Source of the DNA: Rhizobium brockwellii
GTDB lineage: Bacteria > Pseudomonadota > Alphaproteobacteria > Rhizobiales > Rhizobiaceae
DNA: 64,000 nucleotides
Assembly (NCBI RefSeq): GCF_000769405.2
Contig: NZ_CP053441.1
Location: 310,001-374,000 of the forward strand
Reading direction: 5' to 3'
Made by a program: the position numbers and the translations under genes. This document shows, piece by piece, positions 55,343-63,753 of this stretch; within the stretch, counting starts at the first letter, position 1, and every line of letters begins with the position of its first letter. The notes beneath the pieces are model-generated. The model had not been told where the DNA came from and did no database searches. It saw nothing but the letters and a program-made list of their open reading frames with translations.

Positions 55343-56884
55343 ATGTCGGAACGACTTGAATCTGCCCGTCCTGATGAAACGCCCGCCATCGTCTGGCTCG
55401 GCTTCCTGGCGATGTGCGTCGGCATGTTCATGGCGATCCTCGACGTCCAGGTGGTGGCGACATCGTTGCCGACCATCCAGTCGGCGCTCGGCATCGATCC
55501 GGACCAGATGAGCTGGATACAAACGGCCTATCTCATCGCCGAAGTGGTGGCGATCCCGCTCACCGGCTTCTTGACCCGGCTGCTGACGATGCGATGGCTG
55601 TTCGTCATTGCCATCAGCCTGTTCGTCGCCGCCTCCGCCGGCTGTGCGGCGAGCGGCAGTTTCGGCGAGTTGGTCGCCTGGCGGGTGCTTCAGGGTTTTT
55701 CCGGCGGAACCCTGATCCCCTCGGTGTTTTCGGCCGTGTTCATTCTCTTTCCGAACGAGCGGCAGGCGCTGGCGACGACGATCGCCGGCGTGCTTGCGGT
55801 GCTGGCACCTACCGTCGGGCCGATCGTCGGCGGATGGCTGACGCAGACCTATTCCTGGCACTGGCTGTTCCTGATCAACATCATCCCCGGTATCGGCTCC
55901 GCGATCCTGGCGGCACGGTCCTTGCCGCGGCAGGCGACTGATCCGTCCGAACTCAGGCATCTTGACGGTCTGTCGCTCCTGCTGATGGCAACCGCGCTGA
56001 CAACTTTGGAACTCAGCCTGAAAGAGGCGCCGACGAGCGGCTGGATATCGACCTATGTGCTCAGTCTGCTGACGATCTGTCTTACATCGGGAGGCGTGTT
56101 CATATGGCGAACGCTGCGCCGACGCCGTCCGATCGTCGATCTCGGCAATTTCGGCGACCGGAACTTTCTGGTCGGCTCGGTTTTGAGCTTCGTGCTCGGC
56201 ATCGGCCTCTTCGGCTCGGTCTATCTCATGCCGGTCTATCTCGCTTTCATCAGGGGACACGACGCCCTCGAAATCGGCATGACGATGCTGGTCACCGGTA
56301 TCGCGCAATTGATCACGGCGCCGATCGCAGTGGCGCTGGAGAAGCGGATGGATGCGCGATTGCTGTCGGCCGCCGGTTTCGCTCTCTTTGCGATCGGTGT
56401 CGGGATGAGCGCTTTTCAGGATCCTCGTTCGGATTATGATGCGATGTTCTGGCCGCAGGTTGTGCGCGGCGTCGCCATCATGTTCTGCTTGCTGCCGCCG
56501 ACGCGGCTGGCGCTCGGTACACTGCCGCCAGAGCGCATCCCCGATGCCAGCGGACTTTTCAACCTGATGCGCAATCTCGGCGGGGCAATCGGCATCGCTC
56601 TGATCGATACGATCATCTACACGCGCTCGGAGCCGCTGGGACAAGGCCTCTGGACCCGCCTTCAAGCCGGCGACGTCGAGGCTGCGTCATTCGTCGGCGC
56701 GCCTCTTCAGACGATAGCGGGGCGTAGTGGCAGTTTCGACGCGGATACGACGGCACTGCTCGATCCGCTGGTCCAGACCGCGGCAAGCGTCCAGGCAATC
56801 AACGAAGCCTGGATGGTGATTGCCGTCCTGACCGGCTGCGCCCTGCTCTCCGTGCCCTTTGCCAGGCGGCCAACGTCAACGTGA
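55343..56884 (+). CDS. DHA2-family MFS multidrug efflux pump (EmrB/QacA type)
   Basis: 513 residues, about fourteen helices. Motif C-like GVLAVLAPTVGPIVGGWLTQ and LDVQVVATSLPTIQ in helix 1. DHA2 pumps drive drug or fatty-acid efflux with proton motive force, often with a membrane-fusion partner; no EmrA is next to it. ATG 55343 with GGGA upstream. Confidence 0.9.
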   Translation: MSERLESARPDETPAIVWLGFLAMCVGMFMAILDVQVVATSLPTIQSALGIDPDQMSWIQTAYLIAEVVAIPLTGFLTRLLTMRWLFVIAISLFVAASAGCAASGSFGELVAWRVLQGFSGGTLIPSVFSAVFILFPNERQALATTIAGVLAVLAPTVGPIVGGWLTQTYSWHWLFLINIIPGIGSAILAARSLPRQATDPSELRHLDGLSLLLMATALTTLELSLKEAPTSGWISTYVLSLLTICLTSGGVFIWRTLRRRRPIVDLGNFGDRNFLVGSVLSFVLGIGLFGSVYLMPVYLAFIRGHDALEIGMTMLVTGIAQLITAPIAVALEKRMDARLLSAAGFALFAIGVGMSAFQDPRSDYDAMFWPQVVRGVAIMFCLLPPTRLALGTLPPERIPDASGLFNLMRNLGGAIGIALIDTIIYTRSEPLGQGLWTRLQAGDVEAASFVGAPLQTIAGRSGSFDADTTALLDPLVQTAASVQAINEAWMVIAVLTGCALLSVPFARRPTST

Positions 56885-56988
56885 ATACTGGGGTTGACGA
56901 AACCGCTCTGAAGAGAATCGACCAAGTTGTTGAAAAACCTGGAGCGAGACTGATGCTGAGATCGGGCTTTCAGCTTCCTCGCCGCGAG

Positions 56989-57285
56989 TTAGTCTCGATG
57001 CTCAGGCATTTCTTTCAGCTGATCTTTTGTCCGGGACGTAACTGCGTGAACGTCACCATCTTCATCGCGCATGAAGTCCAGATCGCTGATCGGCACGGAA
57101 ACAGGTTTCGCGCCAATGCCGAGAAACCCACCGACGTCGATGACGACATTTGCGCTGGTGCCTGAACCGTGCACGTGGTCCACGCTTCCAACCTTGTCGT
57201 CATCTGCGCGGTAGACAGTAGCGCCTTCAAGGACTGCGGGCGTTAGTTCGTCGGTGCCAAGTCTCACGTGCTTGCTGTGGCCCAT
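56989..57285 (-). CDS. PRC-barrel domain protein (DUF2171-like)
   Basis: 98 residues. PRC-barrel-like strand pattern: GATVYRADDDKVGSVDHVHG and ISDLDFMRDEDGDVHAVTS. No signal peptide. ATG 57285 with AGGAG seven bases upstream; a TTG two codons earlier is possible. Often stress-related in rhizobia; no function can be assigned. Confidence 0.8.
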   Translation of the reverse strand: MGHSKHVRLGTDELTPAVLEGATVYRADDDKVGSVDHVHGSGTSANVVIDVGGFLGIGAKPVSVPISDLDFMRDEDGDVHAVTSRTKDQLKEMPEHRD

Positions 57286-57507
57286 TTTCAAACTCCTCCG
57301 TTCGAGCCCATGTGAAAGCCACCGGGGTGCAGTTTGTTCCTGCGTGAGGCTAATGGCTGACGCTCAAGAGCTATCGGCCTTTGGGAACCGTTGTCGCTCC
57401 TGGTTGTCTAAGCTCCGGTAGAAGAACGGTTAACTTGGCGAATGGGTTGAAATCATCAGCCGTGCCAAGCCCCATGGCCCTATCGCGCAATCGTAGCGAA
57501 ATCTAAC

Positions 57508-57768
57508 CTACGATTTCGGCTTGAAGAACCTATCGGCTTCCTTCATCGCGTTCTGCGCCGAGCCGTACAGCGCGCTTACCGCAGCGCGCATTTCGGCAAA
57601 CGCCTGCGTGGTTCGTGGCGAAATGTAATCGCCTCTTGCTTCAGCATTGAGCCGCAAAGCTCTCTCGCAATCGGCGGCGATTCTATCCAGCTCCGGGGAA
57701 ACCCGATAGAGCCGTTCCAAAATGGCGTCGATGTCACCCTTGGCGCGTTCAGACATTCGTTCTGCCAT
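57508..57768 (-). CDS. Small hypothetical protein
   Basis: 86 residues, predicted almost all helical with Asp/Glu/Arg-rich heptads (AERMSERAKGDIDAILERLY, LRLNAEARGDYI). GAGG five bases upstream of the ATG. No family recognised. Its downstream neighbour is the PRC-barrel gene on the same strand, about 220 bases away. Confidence 0.55.
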   Translation of the reverse strand: MAERMSERAKGDIDAILERLYRVSPELDRIAADCERALRLNAEARGDYISPRTTQAFAEMRAAVSALYGSAQNAMKEADRFFKPKS

Positions 57769-57816
57769 CAAACCCTCACCGTTGTGTCTTTTTTCCCTGC
57801 AGGAGTCGAAGAACTC

Positions 57817-58605
57817 CTAAAACAGTGTTCCCTGCTCGGCTTCGTCAGCTACTTTCATGTCCGCGTCGCCTCGGCAGCGAAGTTCCGTCTCCGCGCTGAA
57901 GCGGACGTCGGCATCCCGATCGCAAGCGAACGCCCGCGATGCCGCAATATCCAGCCGATCCCAGCTTTTGCCACGCTCGGGGCCTGAAGGTACTCGTGGC
58001 AAAAGGCCCGGCTCGCTGCTCCATTTCACCAGTTGCTCGAAGGTGGATTCATTCAACATGTCTCGCAAATGGTGTGCGGTTACGTATGCATCGGGCATTG
58101 CGCGGTGGGCGGGAAGGCCCATCGCGTGCACCAGTCCCTCGGGCATACGCAGATACCGGAGCATCTGGTTGGAGAACCTCGGCAGGTCAGGCCACAGCCG
58201 AAGTGCGCATTTCCACGTACATATCCAGGCCGATCCGCCTGTAAATCTGGGGGTGCAGTAGCGCTGCTCGAAACTTGCCCTATGTGCAGCCAGTGCGATC
58301 ACTCCACCTTCCGGCCGTAAGACGCTGGAGGCGATTTCTTTCCAAAAAGGTGCCGTCGCGACCTCCGCGTCCACGATGTGATGTATTGCCATCGTCTCAG
58401 GAGAGATCGGTCGCCCTGGATTTATAAGCAATGATCCGCGCTCATCGTCCACCCGCCATCCCCCGTCATGACCAAGCACGACGTCCTGCCATCCGATCTC
58501 GCAAACATCATTCTGGCCATTCCCGGCTGTTTCGAGGTCAACCACCCGGATGCGAGATTTATGATCTACAGGTTTTGATAGGATCCCACTGCTCTCAATC
58601 AACAT
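57817..58605 (-). CDS. DnaQ-like DEDDh exonuclease domain protein
   Basis: 262 residues. First motif VVDLETAGN with the Asp-Glu pair, middle ALAAHRASFEQ where the usual Asp is Glu, and third motif HRAMPDAYVTAHHL with His and Asp. An ExoI/DnaQ-type 3'-5' exonuclease for RNA or DNA, possibly with altered activity because of the Asp-to-Glu change. The C-terminal ~70 residues are extra. ATG 58605. Confidence 0.75.
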   Translation of the reverse strand: MLIESSGILSKPVDHKSRIRVVDLETAGNGQNDVCEIGWQDVVLGHDGGWRVDDERGSLLINPGRPISPETMAIHHIVDAEVATAPFWKEIASSVLRPEGGVIALAAHRASFEQRYCTPRFTGGSAWICTWKCALRLWPDLPRFSNQMLRYLRMPEGLVHAMGLPAHRAMPDAYVTAHHLRDMLNESTFEQLVKWSSEPGLLPRVPSGPERGKSWDRLDIAASRAFACDRDADVRFSAETELRCRGDADMKVADEAEQGTLF

Positions 58606-58919
58606 ATTTATCTATTTCGGCCGAATGCCGTAAAAGTCCAGATATCACTCGGACACGATGCGACGGACTTGCTAACGATAGTCGACAAGGTGACGTGCTT
58701 AAGCTTAGCGACATGGCTAAAAGAGGCCTGCTCCGCCGCTAGCACTGTTCAATTTGGAGATTATTCCGAGCGGTAGGTCGCTATGCCCAATGTTCCGGAA
58801 AGTACGGTGGCCACCTACTAGGCCTCAGAAATCGGGACTTTACGCGACGGCGTCTCGCCTGTATTCCAGCGCCACTTCAAATCGCCTGCCGACTCGTTGG
58901 TTTTCGCGCTTTGAGCAAC

Positions 58920-58954
58920 AAAAAGGGCGCTCCCCGGACACGGGTTGAGCGCCC
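58920..58954 (-). terminator. Rho-independent terminator, minus strand
   Basis: On the minus strand: GGGCGCTC-aa-CCCG-tgtc-CGGG-GAGCGCCC followed by TTTTTG. Nested perfect arms and an immediate T-run make it a strong terminator. Lies about 100 bases downstream of the sRNA terminator, so a second small transcript may end here. Confidence 0.7.
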
Positions 58955-59053
58955 TATAAGTTTTTCTCCATTGCAATCGCGGACCGAGGCCAGCGCCTGG
59001 CAATTGGATATGCCGGTCGATCAAACCCGACGGCAACGCGTGATTTTCGGAGA

Positions 59054-59086
59054 CAAAAAAAGAGGGCCGACGGTAAACCGTGGCCC
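59054..59086 (-). terminator. Strong rho-independent terminator, minus strand
   Basis: On the minus strand: GGGCC-ACGGT-tt-ACCGT-c-GGCCC with a T-run (CTCTTTTTTTG) right after it. It ends the candidate sRNA. Confidence 0.8.
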
Positions 59087-59175
59087 ATTAATTGTGGAGA
59101 TATAAACCTCCAGAGGGGAACAGCTGAAACGACGGAACTGGGAGGAAAGCCGTCGTGTTGCATCAGCTATGATCG
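59054..59175 (-). ncRNA. Candidate trans-acting sRNA with anti-Shine-Dalgarno loop (AbcR/alpha-r15-like)
   Basis: Minus strand. A 5' hairpin ACGACGG/CCGTCGT (59129-59156) presents TCCTCCC (59140-59146) in a 14-base loop, i.e. an anti-Shine-Dalgarno motif. A second small stem GGAG/CTCC follows, then a strong rho-independent terminator. This layout is the known pattern of alpha-r15/AbcR and similar rhizobial sRNAs, about 110-120 bases long. The 5' end is estimated, not seen. Upstream (59214-59233) is a TGCAATG direct repeat that might be a LysR-type site. Family identity is inference. Confidence 0.5.
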
Positions 59176-59213
59176 TTATGCTCCTTTTTTGACCAGTTGG
59201 AAAACATTTTTTG

Positions 59214-59233
59214 TGCAATGCAGCTATGCAATG
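59214..59233. promoter_or_regulatory. TGCAATG direct repeat upstream of the sRNA candidate
   Basis: Two TGCAATG copies separated by cagcta, at about -40 to -60 from the likely sRNA 5' end. LysR-family activators of AbcR-type sRNAs (VtlR/LsrB) bind near such positions in related bacteria; whether their site looks like this is not something I can verify here. Confidence 0.35.
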
Positions 59234-59426
59234 GCGGATCATCTAGCCGAAAGTAGTCCGTGGAGGATGGCATCTTGAAGGCTGCTACTGCGACCTGGAT
59301 CTTGAACTTTTTAGAAGGCGTCGATCTGGCGCCGGACTAGCCGCAATGGAACGAGCCATCCACTGGAGAAGAGGCCATGCGTGAGGATGCGATACCTTTG
59401 GTCGGGTTCGACGATTTCGCTTGATT

Positions 59427-60095
59427 TTACTCGGCGTCGTCGTTCGCCTTTGGGAACAGTTGCAGCACGTTTGACCCACTCGGGTGCGCGAGAGTGCGAG
59501 CCTTTGAGCGCTGCGAGTTATTTTCTCCAGCCTTTTGGACAGCTGAAACGAGACCTTCCCGCTGGCGATAATAATCTGGCTTGGCAGGCAGGGTGAGGTC
59601 AAACTCTTCAAGCATCCGCTCAATAATGTCCATCGCTTCAGCCGCCAGACCAGCATAACCTTCTTGGCGTCGTTCGAAGAAGCCATCGTATCCGGGCCTG
59701 GAAAGGTCGAGACTATCCAACGCATAAGAAAGGGTCTTCACTCGGTTCGACAACCACAAAATTTCTTCTGAAAGCTCGGTATTAAAAAGCCCCCAGTTTG
59801 CGTCATGCGGAAGTGCAAGGGTTGGATCGGGAACGTGAAACGCGAATTGGCCTTCATCCATCGGATTGAATTCGGGCATGTCGTGAACGGCCGCATAGCT
59901 GGCTCCGACAAAATCGTCCAGGGCCAGCACCGTCAGCATCGCCAGGTTTTTAACCTCGGCTTTCGGGCGCCGGTTGATCCCAGACTTCGCAAGTCGAATG
60001 ACGATGGGAAGCAAGGAGCCAGCGGCTAAACCGCCAGCGCCGATGAACGCTCCCATTGCCATGATCCCTTGAGTGGTTTCGAAGAACTGCGTCAA
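59427..60095 (-). CDS. Hypothetical membrane-anchored protein
   Basis: 222 residues. One N-terminal hydrophobic helix (MAMGAFIGAGGLAAGSLLPIVIRLA, quoted in part: IGAGGLAAGSLLPIVIRLA) and a soluble part with acidic helices (LSEEILWLSNRVKTLSYALD). TTG start with GAGG seven bases upstream. Family not recognised. The C-terminal end is Ser/Arg/Asn-rich. Confidence 0.6.
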   Translation of the reverse strand: MTQFFETTQGIMAMGAFIGAGGLAAGSLLPIVIRLAKSGINRRPKAEVKNLAMLTVLALDDFVGASYAAVHDMPEFNPMDEGQFAFHVPDPTLALPHDANWGLFNTELSEEILWLSNRVKTLSYALDSLDLSRPGYDGFFERRQEGYAGLAAEAMDIIERMLEEFDLTLPAKPDYYRQREGLVSAVQKAGENNSQRSKARTLAHPSGSNVLQLFPKANDDAE

Positions 60096-60438
60096 TGGTC
60101 AACCTCGTTGAATAGGAGCTGCGAGTTGCGCAAGAAGCACGCACAGACGGAATCAGCGCTTTCCGTCCTAGTTTGCCTTGAACTTAAACGATAGGGAACT
60201 CCGCTCCCGCCGGTATGGCGCCATTGAGAACCTGAGGGCATATCGTCACCGGCGACCACAGTTCCTTTGAAGCGTTGGCAATGACCTATCGCTGCAACTA
60301 TCGAATTAGAATATTAAGTGATATCGACTGGCCTGGCTTTCAAGGACCTAATCGAGAACCGGCGATGTTGGTAAGATTTCTCTCAACCATTTTGCGTCAT
60401 CCTCCAATTCCCCTCTGAAGCCAATCGACGAGATCTCA
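60096..60438. other. About 340-base gap upstream of the GH94 gene
   Basis: Divergent region between the hypothetical gene and the GH94 gene. AT-rich near 60300-60320 (ttagaatattaagtgatat). No clear operator and no gene seen. Confidence 0.5.
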
Positions 60439-63400
60439 ATGGCCACGGACCTTGACCGCAATTTTCAAATGCCCCGACGCGACGAGCTTGGCCTCTTCAC
60501 GATCAGCAACGGTTCCGGCCTGTCGATATCGGCCCTGCCGAACGGCACCCTGTTTGCCATCGAATATGCCGACGATAAGGGATCGGTGCAGATCAACCAG
60601 ATCCAGGGCTCGCCGCTCACCGGCGGCGTCAGTCGCCTTTATCTGCGCATCGGCGGTGCGGCACCTGATGTCGTCGAGCTTGTCGGGTCTCGCGCCGATG
60701 GCAGCTTCGGGCACGATGCGACAAGTCTCTCCTGGAGCGGCAAGAGAGGCGACATCGGCTACAATGTCCGCCTCGAGCTTCATCCCTCCGAAACGGCCTG
60801 GTTCTGGCGTGCCTCCATTAGGCATCTGAAGGATGGCACGCTGCCGGTCGATCTGGTGCTGATCCAGGACGTCGGTCTCGGCGATCGCGGCTTCCTAATG
60901 AACAGCGAAGCCTATGCCTCGCAATATGTCGATCATCATATCGCCGATCACAAGACATTCGGTCCTGTCGTGATGAACCGGCAAAATCTCAAGCAGTCGG
61001 GCGCCCGCAACCCTTGGCTCGCACAGGGCTGCCTCGATGGGGCGGCTGCCTATGCCACCGATGCGATCCAGCTGGTGCAGGCGAGCGACCGCCTCGACGA
61101 CTTGCTGGTCGGCCCCTTCGGTACCAGCCTGCCGAGCAAACGACGGCAGCAGGAGACGGCGTGCCCCGCCATCCAGTCGAAATCGCTTTCCGTCCCGGCA
61201 AGCGGTGTGACCGCGACCTTCTTTGCCGTCTTCGCCGCCGATCATCCCGAGGCGTCGAGCGATGCCGACCTCTCACGGCTTGACGAGCTCGCGGCGACAG
61301 AGGGTGCGGCGGCCGATATCGAGGAGGTCGCGCCGGTCCGCAGCCTGCTCCAGGATGCTGCTTTGCTGAAGGCCGAGGCGCTGGATAAAAAGGCGATCAG
61401 CCAGCTCTATCCGGAGCGGAGCCTGGAAGAGCGCGTCGACGGAAAGCTTCTTTCGTTTTTCGTGTCGGACGGCGTTTTGAACCGTCATGTGGTCCTGCGC
61501 GACAAGGAGCTGATTGTGGCGCGCCGTCACGGGGCGATCGTCAGAAGCGGTGAGAATATGCTGCTCGACGATGCGACGCTCGCCGCGACCTGCTGGATGC
61601 AGGGCATCTTCGCCGCCCAGCTGACGATCGGCAATACGTCCTTTCACAAGCTCTTTTCCGTTTCGCGCGACCCCTACAATCTGACGCGTGCCAGCGGGCT
61701 GCGCATCATGGCCGATGTCGGCGCCGGCTGGCAGCTTCTGGCGGTGCCGTCGGCTTTCGAGATGGGGCTCAGCGATTGCCGCTGGATCTATCGCCTCCCC
61801 GAACGCACGATCATCGTGTCGGCGGTCGCCTCGGGCGCGGATGCGGCGATGCAATGGACCGTCTCCGTCGAGGGCAAACCGTGCCGCTTCCTGGTGTTTG
61901 GTCATGTCGTGCTCGGCGAGCGCGAATATGACGCGGGCGGGCAGATCGAATTCGATACGGCCGGCAAACGCATTCTTTTCCGGCCGGACCCGGCCTGGCT
62001 CTGGGGCGAGCGCTATCCCGATGCCGGCTATTGGCTGGTCAGTTCGACGCCCGATGCCATCGATGAAATCGGCGGCGACGAACTGCTCTATAGTGATGGG
62101 ATTGCACGCAACGGCGCCTTCGTCGCGCTCCGATCCCTGATGACGCAGGCGCTCTCTTTCGCCGTCGTCGGCTCGATGACCGATGCGACGGAAGCCGAGC
62201 GACTGGCGCAGCGTTATGAGGCCGGCGTCACCGGTGAGGCCATGCTTGCACCGGCATCAATATTCTGGCGGAACACCGTGCGCGGCGTGGCGATCGGCAG
62301 CACGTCGCCCGACCTTGCCGCGCAGACGACCCTGCTGCCCTGGCTTGCGCATGATGCCATTGTGCATCTGAGCGTGCCGCACGGCCTCGAGCAATATACC
62401 GGTGCGGCCTGGGGCACACGCGACGCCTGCCAGGGGCCGATCGAATTCCTGCTTGCCTATGAGCATGACCGCGAAGCCAAGGAGGTGCTGAAAACCGTCT
62501 TCAGTGAACAATACCTGGAAAAAGGCGACTGGCCGCAATGGTTCATGCTGGAGCCCTATGCCAACATCCGGGCGGGCGATAGTCACGGCGATATCGTCGT
62601 CTGGCCGTTGAAGGCGCTATGCGACTATATCGAAGCGACCGGCGATCTCGCCATCCTCGACGAGAAAGTCTCCTGGCGCGATGAAAAGACGATGGCCAGG
62701 GCGCCGGAGCCCGACACTATTGCAATCCATGTCGAGAAGCTGCTCGATACTGTTCGCGAAGCTTTCATCCCCGGAACGCATCTGATCCGCTATGGCGAGG
62801 GAGACTGGAACGATTCTCTGCAGCCGGCCGATCCGCATCTGCGCGACTGGATGGTCAGCAGTTGGACCGTTGCCCTGCTCTACGAGCAGATCGTCCGTTA
62901 TTCGGCGATCCTGCGCCGCCTCGGCCATGGCAGCAAGGCCAAAGGCTTGAGGAAGATCGCGACGGCGATGCGCCGGGATTTCAACCGCCATCTCGTGCGT
63001 GACGGCGTCGTTGCCGGTTATGGCATCTTCGATCCCAGCCATGATGGCGTCGAATTGCTGCTTCACCCGAGCGACCGGCGCACCGGCCTGCATTACTCGC
63101 TGATCTCGATGACGCAGGCGATGCTCGGCGGCCTCTTCACGCCGGCTCAGAGACAGGGTCATATGAAGCTGATCGAAGAGCATCTGCTGTTTCCCGACGG
63201 CGTGCGGCTGATGGAGAAGCCGGCGACCTATGCCGGCGGCCCCGAGACGCTGTTTCGCCGCGCGGAATCCTCCTCCTTCTTCGGCCGCGAGATCGGGCTG
63301 ATGTATGTGCATGCGCATTTGCGTTATTGCGAGACGCTGGCGCTGGAGGCGGAAGTGGACGAGCTCTGGAAGGCGATCGCCGTCGTCAATCCGATTTCAG

Positions 63401-63726
63401 TCACATCAGCGCTGCCGCATGCATCGCTGCGCCAGCGCAATACCTATTTCAGCAGCAGCGATGCGGCTTTCCATGACCGTTATCAGGCAACGGCCGAATG
63501 GGAGCGCGTCAAGGCGGGAGAGATGGCCGTCGACGGCGGATGGCGCATCTATTCAAGCGGCCCCGGGCTCTACACCAGAAGCTTCGTCGAAAATATCCTC
63601 GGCTTCAAACGACGCTTCGGCCGGCGCAAACGCAAACCACTTCTGCCCGCGATCTACGCCTCTGCCGATCTGCAAACCGACCACGCCGCCTGGCGGCGGC
63701 TGATGAAGCCGAAGCCTGAGGTGTGA
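60439..63726 (+). CDS. GH94-type glycoside phosphorylase, probable 1,2-beta-oligoglucan phosphorylase
   Basis: 1095 residues, the size of single-domain-set 1,2-beta-oligoglucan phosphorylases (about 1,080-1,120) rather than cellobiose phosphorylase (about 800). Catalytic region GEGDWNDSL at ~786-794 holds the GH94 general acid Asp. C-terminal (alpha/alpha)6 barrel markers: WGTRDACQGPIEFL and ATYAGGPETLFRRAESSSFF (in part). N-terminal ~400 residues are beta-sandwich. No signal peptide. It would phosphorolyse short beta-1,2-glucans, from which rhizobial cyclic glucan is built, to glucose 1-phosphate. ATG 60439. Confidence 0.85.
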   Translation: MATDLDRNFQMPRRDELGLFTISNGSGLSISALPNGTLFAIEYADDKGSVQINQIQGSPLTGGVSRLYLRIGGAAPDVVELVGSRADGSFGHDATSLSWSGKRGDIGYNVRLELHPSETAWFWRASIRHLKDGTLPVDLVLIQDVGLGDRGFLMNSEAYASQYVDHHIADHKTFGPVVMNRQNLKQSGARNPWLAQGCLDGAAAYATDAIQLVQASDRLDDLLVGPFGTSLPSKRRQQETACPAIQSKSLSVPASGVTATFFAVFAADHPEASSDADLSRLDELAATEGAAADIEEVAPVRSLLQDAALLKAEALDKKAISQLYPERSLEERVDGKLLSFFVSDGVLNRHVVLRDKELIVARRHGAIVRSGENMLLDDATLAATCWMQGIFAAQLTIGNTSFHKLFSVSRDPYNLTRASGLRIMADVGAGWQLLAVPSAFEMGLSDCRWIYRLPERTIIVSAVASGADAAMQWTVSVEGKPCRFLVFGHVVLGEREYDAGGQIEFDTAGKRILFRPDPAWLWGERYPDAGYWLVSSTPDAIDEIGGDELLYSDGIARNGAFVALRSLMTQALSFAVVGSMTDATEAERLAQRYEAGVTGEAMLAPASIFWRNTVRGVAIGSTSPDLAAQTTLLPWLAHDAIVHLSVPHGLEQYTGAAWGTRDACQGPIEFLLAYEHDREAKEVLKTVFSEQYLEKGDWPQWFMLEPYANIRAGDSHGDIVVWPLKALCDYIEATGDLAILDEKVSWRDEKTMARAPEPDTIAIHVEKLLDTVREAFIPGTHLIRYGEGDWNDSLQPADPHLRDWMVSSWTVALLYEQIVRYSAILRRLGHGSKAKGLRKIATAMRRDFNRHLVRDGVVAGYGIFDPSHDGVELLLHPSDRRTGLHYSLISMTQAMLGGLFTPAQRQGHMKLIEEHLLFPDGVRLMEKPATYAGGPETLFRRAESSSFFGREIGLMYVHAHLRYCETLALEAEVDELWKAIAVVNPISVTSALPHASLRQRNTYFSSSDAAFHDRYQATAEWERVKAGEMAVDGGWRIYSSGPGLYTRSFVENILGFKRRFGRRKRKPLLPAIYASADLQTDHAAWRRLMKPKPEV

Positions 63727-63753
63727 CGCGGGCCCGCGCCATTCACTGCGGCA

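Larger units (their letters stand above)
58606..59426. other. About 820-base gap containing RNA elements but no supported protein gene
   Basis: Holds two strong minus-strand terminators (58920-58954 and 59054-59086), a candidate sRNA upstream of the second (59054-59175), and a direct repeat (59214-59233). Short frames are not convincing. One frame at 58818-59036 would run through the first hairpin region and was rejected. Confidence 0.6.

Noticed and set aside
57285..57420. GGAAC-like box upstream of the PRC-barrel gene as an EcfG general-stress promoter
   Set aside because: GGAAC is present on the minus strand but the matching GTT at 16-17 bases is absent (CTT seen).
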